From positions 1-64,000 of the forward strand of contig NZ_MQUQ01000028.1 of NCBI RefSeq assembly GCF_001953865.1: a DNA stretch of 64,000 nucleotides. Reading direction: 5' to 3'. A program made the position numbers and the translations under genes. The stretch's first letter is position 1; each line of letters opens with the position of its first letter. Shown piece after piece: positions 8,922 through 18,200 of this stretch. The notes under the pieces were generated by a model. It saw only the letters and a program-made list of their open reading frames with translations, did no database searches and was not told the origin of the DNA. Origin of the DNA: Amycolatopsis coloradensis (lineage in GTDB: Bacteria; Actinomycetota; Actinomycetes; Mycobacteriales; Pseudonocardiaceae).

Positions 8922-11900
8922 CCCGACGTCTCGGTCTCGACGACCTGTACGGAATCGCCGTCCCCAGCCAGCCCGCGCTGTCACCGGACGGCGACCGGAT
9001 CGTCTACGTCCTGCGTACCGCGAACCGCGACGAAGACCGGAACGAGTACACGCTCTGGGAGGTCGGCGCGACCGGCGGTGAAGCGCGGCAGCTCACCCGC
9101 GGAATCTCTGACATGGCACCGAACTGGGCGCCGGACGGCACCCGGATCGCGTTCCTGCGGGCACAAGACGGCCCGCCGCAGGTGTGGTTCCTGCCGTCGT
9201 CGGGCGGTGAGGCCGAACGGATCACCGAGCTTCCGCTCGGGGCGGGCGCTCCGGTGTGGAGCCCGGACGGCGGCAAAATCGCGTTCTCGGCGGCTGTCGA
9301 CCTGGCGGGTGGTGAACCCGCGTCGAACGCTTCCGTGGTGGCGGACCGGCTGGACTTCAAGGCCGACGGGGCCGGGCTGATCAAGACCATCCGCAAGCAT
9401 CTGCACGTCCTCGACGTCGCTACGCGGGAAGTCCGGCAGGTCACCTTCGGCGACTGGCACGCCGGTGATCCAGCCTGGTCGCCCGATGGCACGCACCTGG
9501 CCTTCTCGGCCGGACTGGACGCCGACGCGGACCTGACCTTCCGTTCCGGCGCCTACGTTCTCGACGTGACCACGAAGGCTTCCGAGCCGCGACTGATCGG
9601 CTCAGGCAACGGCATGGTGGGTACGGTCGCCTGGACCGCCGACGGGCGCGAACTCCTGGTGACCGGCCGGGCTGACACCGAAGTCGGCCACATCGGGCTG
9701 CTGCGGGTCCCGCTCGACGGTGGCGTTGCCGTCGATCTGACGTCCACTTTGGACCGGAACGTGATGTCCGGCGGTGCCGGTTATCCCGGCGCGCTGCCGA
9801 AGCTGACCGCGGACGGTGCTTCCGTGCTGTTCGGCGTCCGTGACCGCGGCTGCACCCATCTGTACACAGTGGACACCGACGGCAGAAGTCCGCGCGCGGT
9901 GCTGGCAGGCGCGGACCGCGTCGTGTCCGGAATGGACACCGCGGACGGGAGGATCGTGGTCGCCATGACCACGGCCACCTCGTTCGGCGAGATCGCCGTC
10001 GTCGATCAGGACACCGGCGCCGTCGACGTGCGGACGAAGCACGGCGCCTCGGTCGCCGAGGTGGACTTGTTCCGCCACGAAGAGCGGGAATTCGCCATCG
10101 CGGACGGCACGGTCGTCCATGGCTGGCTGCTGCGTAATCCCGCCAAGCCGGAGGCCTCGCCGCTGTTGCTCGACATCCACGGCGGCCCGCACAACGCCTG
10201 GAACGGCGCGGCCGACTCGATCCACCTGTACCACCAGGCACTCGTCGCGCGAGGCTGGGCGGTGCTGCTGCTCAACCCGCGAGGCAGCGACGGCTACGGC
10301 GAGGACTTCTTCACGGGCGCCGTCGGCGGATGGGGTGTCGCCGACGCCGCCGACTTCCTCGAACCGCTGGACCACCTGGTCACCGAAGGGATCGCCGACG
10401 CGGACCGGCTCGCTGTGGCGGGCTACAGCTACGGCGGGTTCATGACCTGCTACCTGACCAGCCGCGACAACCGCTTCGCCGCCGCCGTCTCCGGTGGCGT
10501 GGTCAGCGACCTGACCAGCATGGAGGGCACCTCCGACGCCGGGTACTACCTGGCCGTCCGCGAGATCGGCGACCCGTCCCGGGACTACGCGAAGTTCTCG
10601 CCGTTCGCCAGGGTCGACCAGGTCCGGACGCCGACCCTGGTCATCCAGGGCGCGGAAGACGAGCGCTGCCCGGTCGGCCAGGCCGAGCAGTGGTTCGGCG
10701 CCCTGCGTGCGCGTGGCGTCCCGACCCGGCTGGTGCTGTATCCGGGCGCCTCGCATCTGTTCATCCTCGACGGCCCGCCCTCGCACCGCCTCGACTTCAA
10801 CCGGCGCGTCCTCGACTGGGTCGAGCAGTACGCGGCCCCGGCCGACGGGGTGTCCCGAGTGCCGATCGAGGCGGCGCACTGGCGGCGGCGCCTGGCCGAA
10901 CTGGCGCGCAAGTACCGCGTCCCCGGTGCGGCGCTGGGCATCACGCGGATCGTGGACGGTGCGGAGGCGCACGTTTCGTTCGGTGTACTCAACACCGCGA
11001 CCGGGGTCGAGGTCACCGAGGACTCGGTGTTCCAGATCGGCTCGGTCTCCAAGGTGTGGACCGCGACCGTGGTGATGCAACTGGTCGACGAAGGGCTCCT
11101 CGACCTGGACGCGCCGATCTCCGACGTCGTCCCCGAACTGCGGCTGGCCGATCCGGACGTCGCCAAACAGGTGACCATGCGGCATCTGCTGACGCACACC
11201 AGCGGGATCGACGGCGACGTCTTCACCGACACCGGGCGCGGCGACGACTGTCTCGAGCGCTACGTCGAAATCCTCGACCAGGCCGCGCAGAACCATCCGC
11301 TCGGCGAGACCTTCTCCTACTGCAACTCGGGTTTCGTGCTCATGGGCCGGGTGATCGAAAAGCTCACCGGGCAGACCTGGGACTCGGCGATGCGGGAGAA
11401 ACTGTTCACTCCGCTCGGCCTCACCCACACCGTGACGCTGCCCGAGGAAGCGCTGATGTTCCGCGCCGCCGTCGGTCACGTCGCCGGTGAGGACGAGGAG
11501 CCGCGGCCCGCACCGATTTGGGGCCTGCCGAGGAACATGGGTCCGGCGGGCTTGATCACCGCGACCACCAAGGACGTGCTCGGATTCGCGCGCCTGCACC
11601 TGACCGGCGGACTGACGCCGTCCGGTGTGCGGATCCTGACCACGGCGTCCGTCGCCGCGATGGCCGAGAAACAGGCCGACCTCCCCGAGAAGCACTCCCT
11701 CGGGGACTCCTGGGGTCTCGGCTGGATCCGCGACGACTGGAGCGGACGGCGCGTCATCGGCCACGACGGCAACACGATCGGCCAGTCCGCGTTCCTGCGG
11801 CTGCTGCCCGATCAAGGGCTCGCCGTCACCCTGCTCACCAACGGCGGCAACACCCGCGACCTGTTCCAGGAGTTGTACCGCGAGATCTTCGCCGAACTCG

Positions 11901-12229
11901 CCGACGTGGCGATGCCGCGGCCGCTGGAGCCGCCCGCGACACCGGTCACCGTCGACGGTTCGAGGCACGTCGGTGTTTACGAACGGGCCGGAGTGACGAT
12001 GGAGGTGCTGTCCGAAGGGGACGGACTCCGGCTCCGGCAGAGCGCCACGGGACCGCTGGCCGAACTCGTGCCGGAGAAGACACAGGAGTTCGACCTGGTC
12101 CCGGTGACCGACTCGCTCTACGTCTGCCGTGAACCGGGCGCGCGGACCTGGATGCCGGTCACCTTCTACACGTTGCCGACCGGAGAGCCGTACCTGCACC
12201 ACGGAGTGCGTGCGACACCGAAGGTCTAG
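8918..12229 (+). CDS. S9 prolyl-oligopeptidase-like / S12 beta-lactamase-like fusion hydrolase
   Basis: 1103 residues, one frame. Residues about 1-380 are a WD40-like beta-propeller (repeated SPDG/APDG blades). Residues about 390-640 are an S9 alpha/beta-hydrolase domain with GYSYGG (Ser504), GAEDERCPV (Asp581) and GASHLF (His613). Residues about 645-1005 are a class C beta-lactamase-type domain with SVSK (709-712), Tyr801-Cys-Asn803 and HDG (949-951), followed by a C-terminal beta domain. Both active sites look intact. The S12 half is a paralogue of the gene at 1157. No signal peptide is seen. The ATG overlaps the ATPase gene stop and GAGGAG precedes it. This is the last gene of the operon and overlaps the next, convergent gene by four bases. 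A two-step peptidase is an inference. Confidence 0.87.
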   Translation: MTRRLGLDDLYGIAVPSQPALSPDGDRIVYVLRTANRDEDRNEYTLWEVGATGGEARQLTRGISDMAPNWAPDGTRIAFLRAQDGPPQVWFLPSSGGEAERITELPLGAGAPVWSPDGGKIAFSAAVDLAGGEPASNASVVADRLDFKADGAGLIKTIRKHLHVLDVATREVRQVTFGDWHAGDPAWSPDGTHLAFSAGLDADADLTFRSGAYVLDVTTKASEPRLIGSGNGMVGTVAWTADGRELLVTGRADTEVGHIGLLRVPLDGGVAVDLTSTLDRNVMSGGAGYPGALPKLTADGASVLFGVRDRGCTHLYTVDTDGRSPRAVLAGADRVVSGMDTADGRIVVAMTTATSFGEIAVVDQDTGAVDVRTKHGASVAEVDLFRHEEREFAIADGTVVHGWLLRNPAKPEASPLLLDIHGGPHNAWNGAADSIHLYHQALVARGWAVLLLNPRGSDGYGEDFFTGAVGGWGVADAADFLEPLDHLVTEGIADADRLAVAGYSYGGFMTCYLTSRDNRFAAAVSGGVVSDLTSMEGTSDAGYYLAVREIGDPSRDYAKFSPFARVDQVRTPTLVIQGAEDERCPVGQAEQWFGALRARGVPTRLVLYPGASHLFILDGPPSHRLDFNRRVLDWVEQYAAPADGVSRVPIEAAHWRRRLAELARKYRVPGAALGITRIVDGAEAHVSFGVLNTATGVEVTEDSVFQIGSVSKVWTATVVMQLVDEGLLDLDAPISDVVPELRLADPDVAKQVTMRHLLTHTSGIDGDVFTDTGRGDDCLERYVEILDQAAQNHPLGETFSYCNSGFVLMGRVIEKLTGQTWDSAMREKLFTPLGLTHTVTLPEEALMFRAAVGHVAGEDEEPRPAPIWGLPRNMGPAGLITATTKDVLGFARLHLTGGLTPSGVRILTTASVAAMAEKQADLPEKHSLGDSWGLGWIRDDWSGRRVIGHDGNTIGQSAFLRLLPDQGLAVTLLTNGGNTRDLFQELYREIFAELADVAMPRPLEPPATPVTVDGSRHVGVYERAGVTMEVLSEGDGLRLRQSATGPLAELVPEKTQEFDLVPVTDSLYVCREPGARTWMPVTFYTLPTGEPYLHHGVRATPKV

Positions 12230-12420
12230 CTTCGGCGCCGTGCCACGTAACGGATCACCAGAAGCACGATGCAGACGACCGAGACACCTCCCGCGATCAT
12301 GCGGAGGGTCCAGTCCATCCCCGCGAACTGTCCGATCGCGTTGGCGGCGGCGCTGACGAGGAAGACGAGCCAGAGAGAGGCGGTGACCATCGTGCCGCCG
12401 GCGTTTTTGGTGTCGTTCAT
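12226..12420 (-). CDS. Small two-helix membrane protein, hypothetical
   Basis: 64 residues from the ATG at 12420 (MNDTKNAGG). Two hydrophobic segments, roughly 12-28 (VTASLWLVFLVSAAANAIG) and 38-57, are followed by a basic ARRRS tail, which suggests a small integral membrane protein with a cytoplasmic C-terminus. The ORF can be extended upstream to 12525, but that part has no hydrophobic or conserved character. It is convergent with the S9-S12 fusion gene and its stop overlaps that of the neighbour. I do not recognise a family and assign no function. Confidence 0.6.
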   Translation of the reverse strand: MNDTKNAGGTMVTASLWLVFLVSAAANAIGQFAGMDWTLRMIAGGVSVVCIVLLVIRYVARRRS

Positions 12421-12770
12421 GGGAAAGACGCTATGGAACGGCGGGGAGGCGGAACAGGGGAGTGACCTCCGTCGCGGGGTGGTGCTGGCGCTACCGTTCT
12501 GGTGTCCGAAACCCTTGAGCGCCACTTACGGTCCGTGGGGCGAACAGCCGCCTCAGCCCCAGCGGACGTGTCGCGAGTGATGGGGCGGTGAGGGCCAAGA
12601 GGCGGATCCGGAACGCCACCTTGAGCCTCAGTGGCACCACCAGTCACCGCGACAGTGCGTGCGGAGGGCCCCGGCGAAGTCGAGGTCTTGCAGGTCAGGC
12701 AGCTCTTTGTCGCCGTGTGAGGCTGACGATCGAGGATGGGGGACATACCGGTTGCGGAGACCCCGAGCGG

Positions 12771-12806
12771 GGAGGATTTCGGACGTTCACCGTCCGAAAT
12801 CCTTCC
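12771..12806. repeat. Inverted repeat, 15-base arms
   Basis: The arm GGAGGATTTCGGACG (12771-12785) and its near-exact complement CGTCCGAAATCCTTCC (12791-12806) flank a 5-base loop TTCAC. It could fold as a strong hairpin. It is not followed by a T run and stands in a gene-free region, so it may be a repeat rather than a terminator. Confidence 0.7.
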
Positions 12807-12890
12807 CGTTCGACCCTTGCGGGCGCCAGCGGTGTCACATCCGGGTACCCGGAACAGCGCTGACCAGCAGCTCTGCGACTTTGCCGGGCC

Positions 12891-12920
12891 CCTCGGCTCA
12901 GCCGAGGAAACGCGACCTTC
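12891..12920. repeat. Dispersed 30-bp repeat with palindromic core (copy 1)
   Basis: CCTCGGCTCAGCCGAGG is a palindrome around a central C, followed by AAACGCGACCTTC. Its reverse complement matches 36934-36963 at 28 of 30 positions by eye. Confidence 0.7.
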
Positions 12921-12932
12921 GCGCCTTCGCGA

Positions 12933-12956
12933 GTACATGAGGGGTCCTTCATGTAC
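12933..12956. repeat. 24-bp palindrome ending in GTACATGA / TCATGTAC
   Basis: GTACATGA and TCATGTAC arms flank GGGGTCCT, which resembles the GGGGTCCTTC part of the inverted repeat at 36869-36918. It lies 19 bp beyond the stop of the response regulator gene and could also serve as its transcription terminator. Confidence 0.6.
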
Positions 12957-12974
12957 CTGAGAGAGGACTCGCGC

Positions 12975-13622
12975 TCAGCCCTTTCCGCCCAAGTAGGCCA
13001 GCACCGCCAGCACCCGCCGATGCCCGCTGTCCTCCGGCAACCCGAGTTTCGCGAAGATGTTCCGGATGTGCTTGTGCACCGCGCCGTCACTCACCACCAG
13101 CAGTTCGGCGATGGTCGTGTTGTTGTAGCCCTCCGCCATCAGCCCGAGCACCTCGCGCTCCCGCGCGGTCAGCCCTTCGAGCGGATCGGTCGCCCGGCGG
13201 TGCGCCATGAGCTGGGTGATCACCTCGGGATCCATCGCCGTCCCGCCCTTGACGACCCGGTCCAGCGCGTCGAGGAACTTCTCGACCTTCCCGACGCGTT
13301 CCTTGAGCAGGTACCCGACAGCACCCTTGCCGTCGGCCAGGAGTTCCGCCGCGTAGCCGGTTTCGACGTGTGCGGACAGCACGAGCACGGGCAGCCCGGG
13401 ATGCATCTTCCGCGCCTTGACGGCGGCACGGAGTCCTTCGTCGGTGTGGGTCGGCGGCAGCCGGACGTCGGTGATCACCGCGTCAGGTCGGTCTTCGGTG
13501 ACCAGTTCGAGAAACTCGTCCACATCGTCCACCGCCGCGGCGACGTCGATGCCGGACGTGTTCAGCAGCATCACCAGGCCTTCGCGCAGCAGCGCGTCGT
13601 CCTCGACGATCACGACCCGCAT
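12975..13622 (-). CDS. NarL/FixJ-family response regulator
   Basis: 215 residues. The N-terminal receiver domain starts MRVVIVEDDALLREG with the acidic pair, the phospho-acceptor Asp in AVITDVRLP and the conserved Lys in YLLKERVG. A C-terminal LuxR-type helix-turn-helix begins near LTAREREVLGLMAEG and ends with VHKHIRNIFAKLGL. The ATG is at 13622 and overlaps the end of the sensor kinase gene by 13 bp, so the two are co-translated. It should be phosphorylated by that kinase; target genes unknown. Confidence 0.92.
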   Translation of the reverse strand: MRVVIVEDDALLREGLVMLLNTSGIDVAAAVDDVDEFLELVTEDRPDAVITDVRLPPTHTDEGLRAAVKARKMHPGLPVLVLSAHVETGYAAELLADGKGAVGYLLKERVGKVEKFLDALDRVVKGGTAMDPEVITQLMAHRRATDPLEGLTAREREVLGLMAEGYNNTTIAELLVVSDGAVHKHIRNIFAKLGLPEDSGHRRVLAVLAYLGGKG

Positions 13623-14809
13623 GGCAACTCCACTTTCAGTACGGTCGGCCCACCGGCGGGGCTGGACAACTGCAAGGTCCCGTCGAACGCTTCCGCACGT
13701 TTGCGGATCCCGGACAGGCCGGACCCACCCGATTCGTCGGCGCCGCCGTGACCGTCGTCGCGGATTTCGATGAGCAGGGTGTCGGCGTTGCCGTTGAGCG
13801 TGATCCAGGCGTGTTCGGCGCCGGAGTGTTTGGTGATGTTGGCCAGCATCTCCGCGACGACGAAGTAGGCGGCCGCCTCGACCGCGGCGGGACGGCGGCT
13901 GTCGCTCAGAACGGCCACTGTGCACGGAACGGGGCAGCGATCGGCCAGCGCCGTGACAGCGCCGTCGAGGCCGCGATCGGTCAGCAGCGGCGGGTAGATG
14001 CTCCGCACGACGCTGCGCAGCTCGGCCAGCGCGCCGGTCGCGGTGTCCTGCGCCTTGCCCAGCAACTCCCTGGCCCGCTGAGGATCCTTGTCGAACAGCG
14101 AATCGGCGATCCCCAGTTGCAATACCACCGCGGCGATCCGCGCCTGCGTACCGTCGTGCAGATCCCGTTCCAGCCGCCGGAGTTCGGCGCCGTGCGCCTC
14201 CAGCGCGGCGGCACGCGACGCAGCCAGTTCGACGACGCGGTCGGTCAGCACGACACCGGGGGCGGGAGCGAGCAGCTTGCGCGCGACGGACGCCTGCCAC
14301 CGGGCCAGCCGGGGGTAGAGGAATATCAGGGCGATCATGCCGACACCGGTGATCAGGCTGAGTGCGGCCAGCGGCCACGAGGTGACGAGGAATCCGAGTG
14401 AACTTTCCACCCCGCCGGGAATCATCGGCCAGATGAACGCGGTGGCCACCTGCCGGAGCCCGCCGAGCGGAAAGGCGATGGCGAAGATGCCGATGACGAA
14501 ACCGGTGGCGGCGTGGAAAACGAGCCACCCCAGGTCCCGTCGCGAGGCCGGGTCGGTCACCGGGTTCCCGGACCGGTACGGCTCGGGGATCGGCTCGTCG
14601 AGCAGGCGCGCGGCGCGACGGCGTTCGAAGTTGACCGGGTACCTGATCAGCTTGAGCGCGTACGGCACCGCCGGGATCCCGACACCGAACGGGCACATCA
14701 GCAGCACGAACAGCATGCCGACGAGAACGAACCAATCGACGACCGAAGAAGCCGCGCCGACCGCCAGGTACCGGATCGCGGACCAACAGGACCGGAGCCG
14801 GGTGATCAC
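13610..14809 (-). CDS. Sensor histidine kinase (HisKA_3 type)
   Basis: 399 residues from GTG 14809, which has GGGAG about ten bases upstream. An in-frame ATG at 14980 would add 57 low-complexity residues and lacks a good ribosome-binding site. Residues about 15-170 form a membrane sensor domain with four hydrophobic stretches, like the actinobacterial putative sensor family (ALKLIRYPVNFERRRA, then EPIPEPYR). The phospho-acceptor His lies in ERDLHDGTQARI, and a HATPase domain with ITKHSG (N box), RDDGHGG (G1) and GSGLSGIRKR (G2) follows. Its partner is the overlapping response regulator. Confidence 0.88.
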   Translation of the reverse strand: MITRLRSCWSAIRYLAVGAASSVVDWFVLVGMLFVLLMCPFGVGIPAVPYALKLIRYPVNFERRRAARLLDEPIPEPYRSGNPVTDPASRRDLGWLVFHAATGFVIGIFAIAFPLGGLRQVATAFIWPMIPGGVESSLGFLVTSWPLAALSLITGVGMIALIFLYPRLARWQASVARKLLAPAPGVVLTDRVVELAASRAAALEAHGAELRRLERDLHDGTQARIAAVVLQLGIADSLFDKDPQRARELLGKAQDTATGALAELRSVVRSIYPPLLTDRGLDGAVTALADRCPVPCTVAVLSDSRRPAAVEAAAYFVVAEMLANITKHSGAEHAWITLNGNADTLLIEIRDDGHGGADESGGSGLSGIRKRAEAFDGTLQLSSPAGGPTVLKVELPCGS

Positions 14810-15254
14810 CCGGACAGTCTCCCACCCGGTCCCGGGAGCCGGAACGCGGCGTGCCCCGGAGTACGGACCGGTCGCCGCTCCGGACGAGACGCGCGGGACG
14901 CTGTCGATCTCCTTCTTCCTGCTCGGCCTGGTCGCGCTGCCCAGCCTCGGCTGCGTGGAGGTGCCGGTGAGCGTGCTCATCGCGGTCAAGGGCCCGCGGC
15001 GAGCGCTCGCAAGTCGACTGGCGGCGGGGCACGGGTTGCTTGGGTCCGTAGTGGGCTGCGAGCCCGAGTCAAGCCAGAGCCCGAGGTACCCGCGGTACTC
15101 GAACGCAGTAAGCGCCTTGCGATGGATCATCGACGACCTAGCCACGGAGAACCGAGCCTGAACTCATCCGGTACGCCCGGCTCGGTCACATCGCGGCATG
15201 AGAGGACGAAAACGAGCCGGACCACGATGCGCGGGTCGAGTCAGGCTCCGTCGT
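14810..15254. other. Upstream region of the sensor kinase gene, no confident gene
   Basis: About 445 bp between the CHAT-TPR gene stop and the kinase GTG. If the kinase really begins at ATG 14980, the gap shrinks to 274 bp. The CHAT gene reads away to the left edge of this gap and the kinase start is on its other side, so it must hold the kinase promoter. I see no clear -10/-35 pair and no strong hairpin. Confidence 0.5.
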
Positions 15255-18200
15255 TCACGGTCCGAAGTGGACGTATGAGGCCCAGATGGCCGGGTTGCGG
15301 GGAGCCGAGTCGCGCAAGGCACGCACGGTGCGGTGGAGCAGCTGGGCGGTGCCGTCGAGACGCAGGCCCGAAGGCCCGAGCAGCCCGGTGTACATCATCT
15401 CGGTCACCTCGACCGCGGTCCGGTCCGTGATGGTCCACAGGGTGGCGATCACCTGGCGGTAACCCGCGAGCTGGAGTGCCGCGGCGAGGTGGATGGCCTC
15501 GTCGGGCAGGGTCGTGCCTCCGATCGCCGTGCTGCAGGCCGACAGGTAGGCGAGTTCGGCGTGCTCGAGATCCAGTTCCGCGACCTCGAGCACGGTCAGT
15601 GGTTTGTCCCACAGGTAGAGACTGCCCGTTGCCGGCTGTCGCAGGTTTTGTCCGCCATGGCAGGCGAAATGTGCGACGGCGTGAGTGCGCAGGTCGGCGA
15701 TGACCGCGGCGTGGGTGGCGGTGTCGGCGACCCGCGACGTGCGACCGAGGGGGAGCGCGCGAGAAAGGAACTCGGCTTCCGCGCGGGCGCAAGGCAGCGG
15801 GCACATGTCCGGCGTGCCTGGAACTGGTGGGGTCTCCGGCATGCCGACCACGAGGACACGTCGGTCGGCGGGCTCGACAGCGTCGGCGATGTTCGCCTTC
15901 GCCAGCGCACGCAGTGTCGGCGTGTAGGACGACACCGCGCGATCGATCACCGTGCGTCCGGTGGGGGTGTCGGCCGGGTCGTGGTAACCGGCGGCGTGCA
16001 GCGGGAGCAGGGTCAGTGATCCGGTGGGGCACCACCACAGTCGTGGCAACGGCTCGTCGTGGCCGGTGTAGCCCAACCGGGTCAGCACCGGATCGGCGAC
16101 GGTGTCCCACAACCATTCCAGGGTCGCGTGCACCGTTTGCCTGGCGCCGGTGGTGGCGAAATCGCCTGGCCCGCCTGGATTTTCCAGCAGCTTCAACGCC
16201 CGCAGGTACCCCTCTGCCCGTCGCCCAGCCTCCACATACGACAGATCGGGCAACGGAACTTGCTCGACGTCGCGGTCCCGGTGCACGATCAAGGCGTCAC
16301 ATCGGGCTTCGTCGACGTTGAGCAGGACGATGGGGCCGTCAGGCAGACCCTCACGCAAGGTGGTCAGCGGCGGGATCCGCAGTAGGTATTCCAGTCCGGG
16401 CAAGGCGCGTGCTTCGGTGAGCAACCGGTCCCAGTCCTCGGCCAGCTTGATCCGGTCGGATTGCGTGCGCTGGCTCGGGTCGCTCCACGGATCGGTCGTG
16501 ACGGCGGCCTCCGGGATGTCGGGCAAGGCCGTGGCCGCCAGCTTCGTCGCCACGGCGCGCAGCCGATCGTGCAACGCGAGGTCACGTTCCCGCAGCATCG
16601 ACAGGTCGTCCCTGGTCTGCAACGCCTGAGACCACAACACGGAGCGGCCTTGCTCGAGCAGTTCCACGGCCCGGCCGGGGTCACCGGCCTCCAGCGCCGC
16701 GGCGGCGGCCGCCCTCGCCAGGCCTTCCCACACCGTCAGCCTGCGCTCGCGTGCGTCGCGTTCGACGCCGTGCCAGGCCACCTGGGGCATCAGCGCGACA
16801 GCGACGCCGAACGCCTCCGTCGCGGAGGCCCAGTCGCGGTGCCGGACAGCCGACTCGGCCCACAATCTGGCCGCGGCCGCCCGATACGTCGGTGCCGTGG
16901 CGGGAGATTCGACCGCTGTTCGGTAGGCGGCGACCGCGGCGTCGAAGCCGTCCCCGCCTTCGACACGCCTGCGCTCGTGCAGCCTTCCCAGCGTCACCCA
17001 GGCCACCGCTATCCGAGGGTCACCGGCGGCCATGCTGTCGATGGCCTGTTGGGCCGACTCGATCGACTCGGCCGCGTCCGCGTCGTCACCACCGCTGTCG
17101 TACCTGGTGTGCAGCACGGTCGAAAGGCTGAGGACGCACAGCGGGTACATCGAGTGCGTCACGTCGGTGATCGCGATCGCCTCCCGGACGAGTGCGACGG
17201 CCCGGTCCAGTGCGTCCCGGTCCGGGCGCCGGTCACGGCGGGTGCGCAGCAGCCCCGCCAGGTTCATCAGGATCTCTCTCCGGTTCGAGCTCTGGGGTGT
17301 GCTGCGGTCCATCGCCTCGTTCAGGGCGGCGACCGCGGCGTCGAGGTCCGCGGTGTCGCGCCTTTCCAGGTACCGGATGTGCAGCGCGGTCCCGAGGTTC
17401 ATCAGGCATATCGACACCGCCGGGTGGTCCGCCGGCGCGGCGGCGGCGGCCGATCGTCCGGCGTCCACGGCGGCGTCGAGGTCGGCGGCCGAGCCGAGCA
17501 GACCCGCCCGCGTGCGTAGCGCGTTGGACAGGTTGGTCAGCATGATGGGCCGCATCGTGTGCCCGGGGTGGGCGCCCTCCGCCGCCTCGAACAACGCGTC
17601 GATGGCGGCATTGAGGTCGGAAACCGTTCCGGTCCGATCGAACCGGGACCACAGTGCCAGCCCCAGCGTCATCAGGTTGACCGCCGAGGCGACGTACCAG
17701 TTGGGCGCGCTCGCGGCCTCGCGGCCCAAGTCGACGGCGGCGTCGAGGTCGTCGAGATCGCCGGTGGCCAGCGATCTGGTCAGCAGGCCAAGGGCCAGTG
17801 CGGTGACATGAACACTCCGTTCGGTCGGTGTCGTGCCCGGCAGGGTCGCGGCGCGCTCGGCGGCCGCGATGGCCTCGTTCAGATCGGCGCGCTCCGCCAG
17901 GACGCTGTACCGGCCACGCAGTGCGTACGCCAGCTCGGACAAGGCGTTCGCCGTTGTCGCGTTGTTCGTGCCCGCGGCGGCCACCCCGCGGCGCAGCACC
18001 TCGATCGACTCTGCCAGCACCTCGAGGTCGCCGGTCCGATCGAACCGCAGGGTCAGCAGGGTGCCCAGCATGATCAGCGTGTACGCCCGGTTAACCTCCT
18101 CGTCCTGGGTGTGGGCGAGGGCCTCTCTGCCGATTTCGATCGCTTCGGTGAGCAGAGGCTCTTCTCCCGAGTTGAGAAAACGCAGGCGGAGCGTGTTCGC

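Larger units (their letters stand above)
12421..12974. other. Gene-free stretch with several palindromes
   Basis: About 550 bp between two minus-strand genes. Short ORFs exist in several frames, but none shows a plausible start signal or domain. It holds at least three palindromic elements (12771-12806, 12891-12920, 12933-12956), two of which resemble repeats seen elsewhere in the window. The promoter of the small membrane protein should lie at the left end; I could not pick out a convincing one. Confidence 0.6.

Noticed and set aside
9602..12202. 866-codon open frame on the minus strand
   Set aside because: Antisense to the S9-S12 fusion gene, whose active-site motifs prove the plus-strand reading; typical high-GC third-position shadow.
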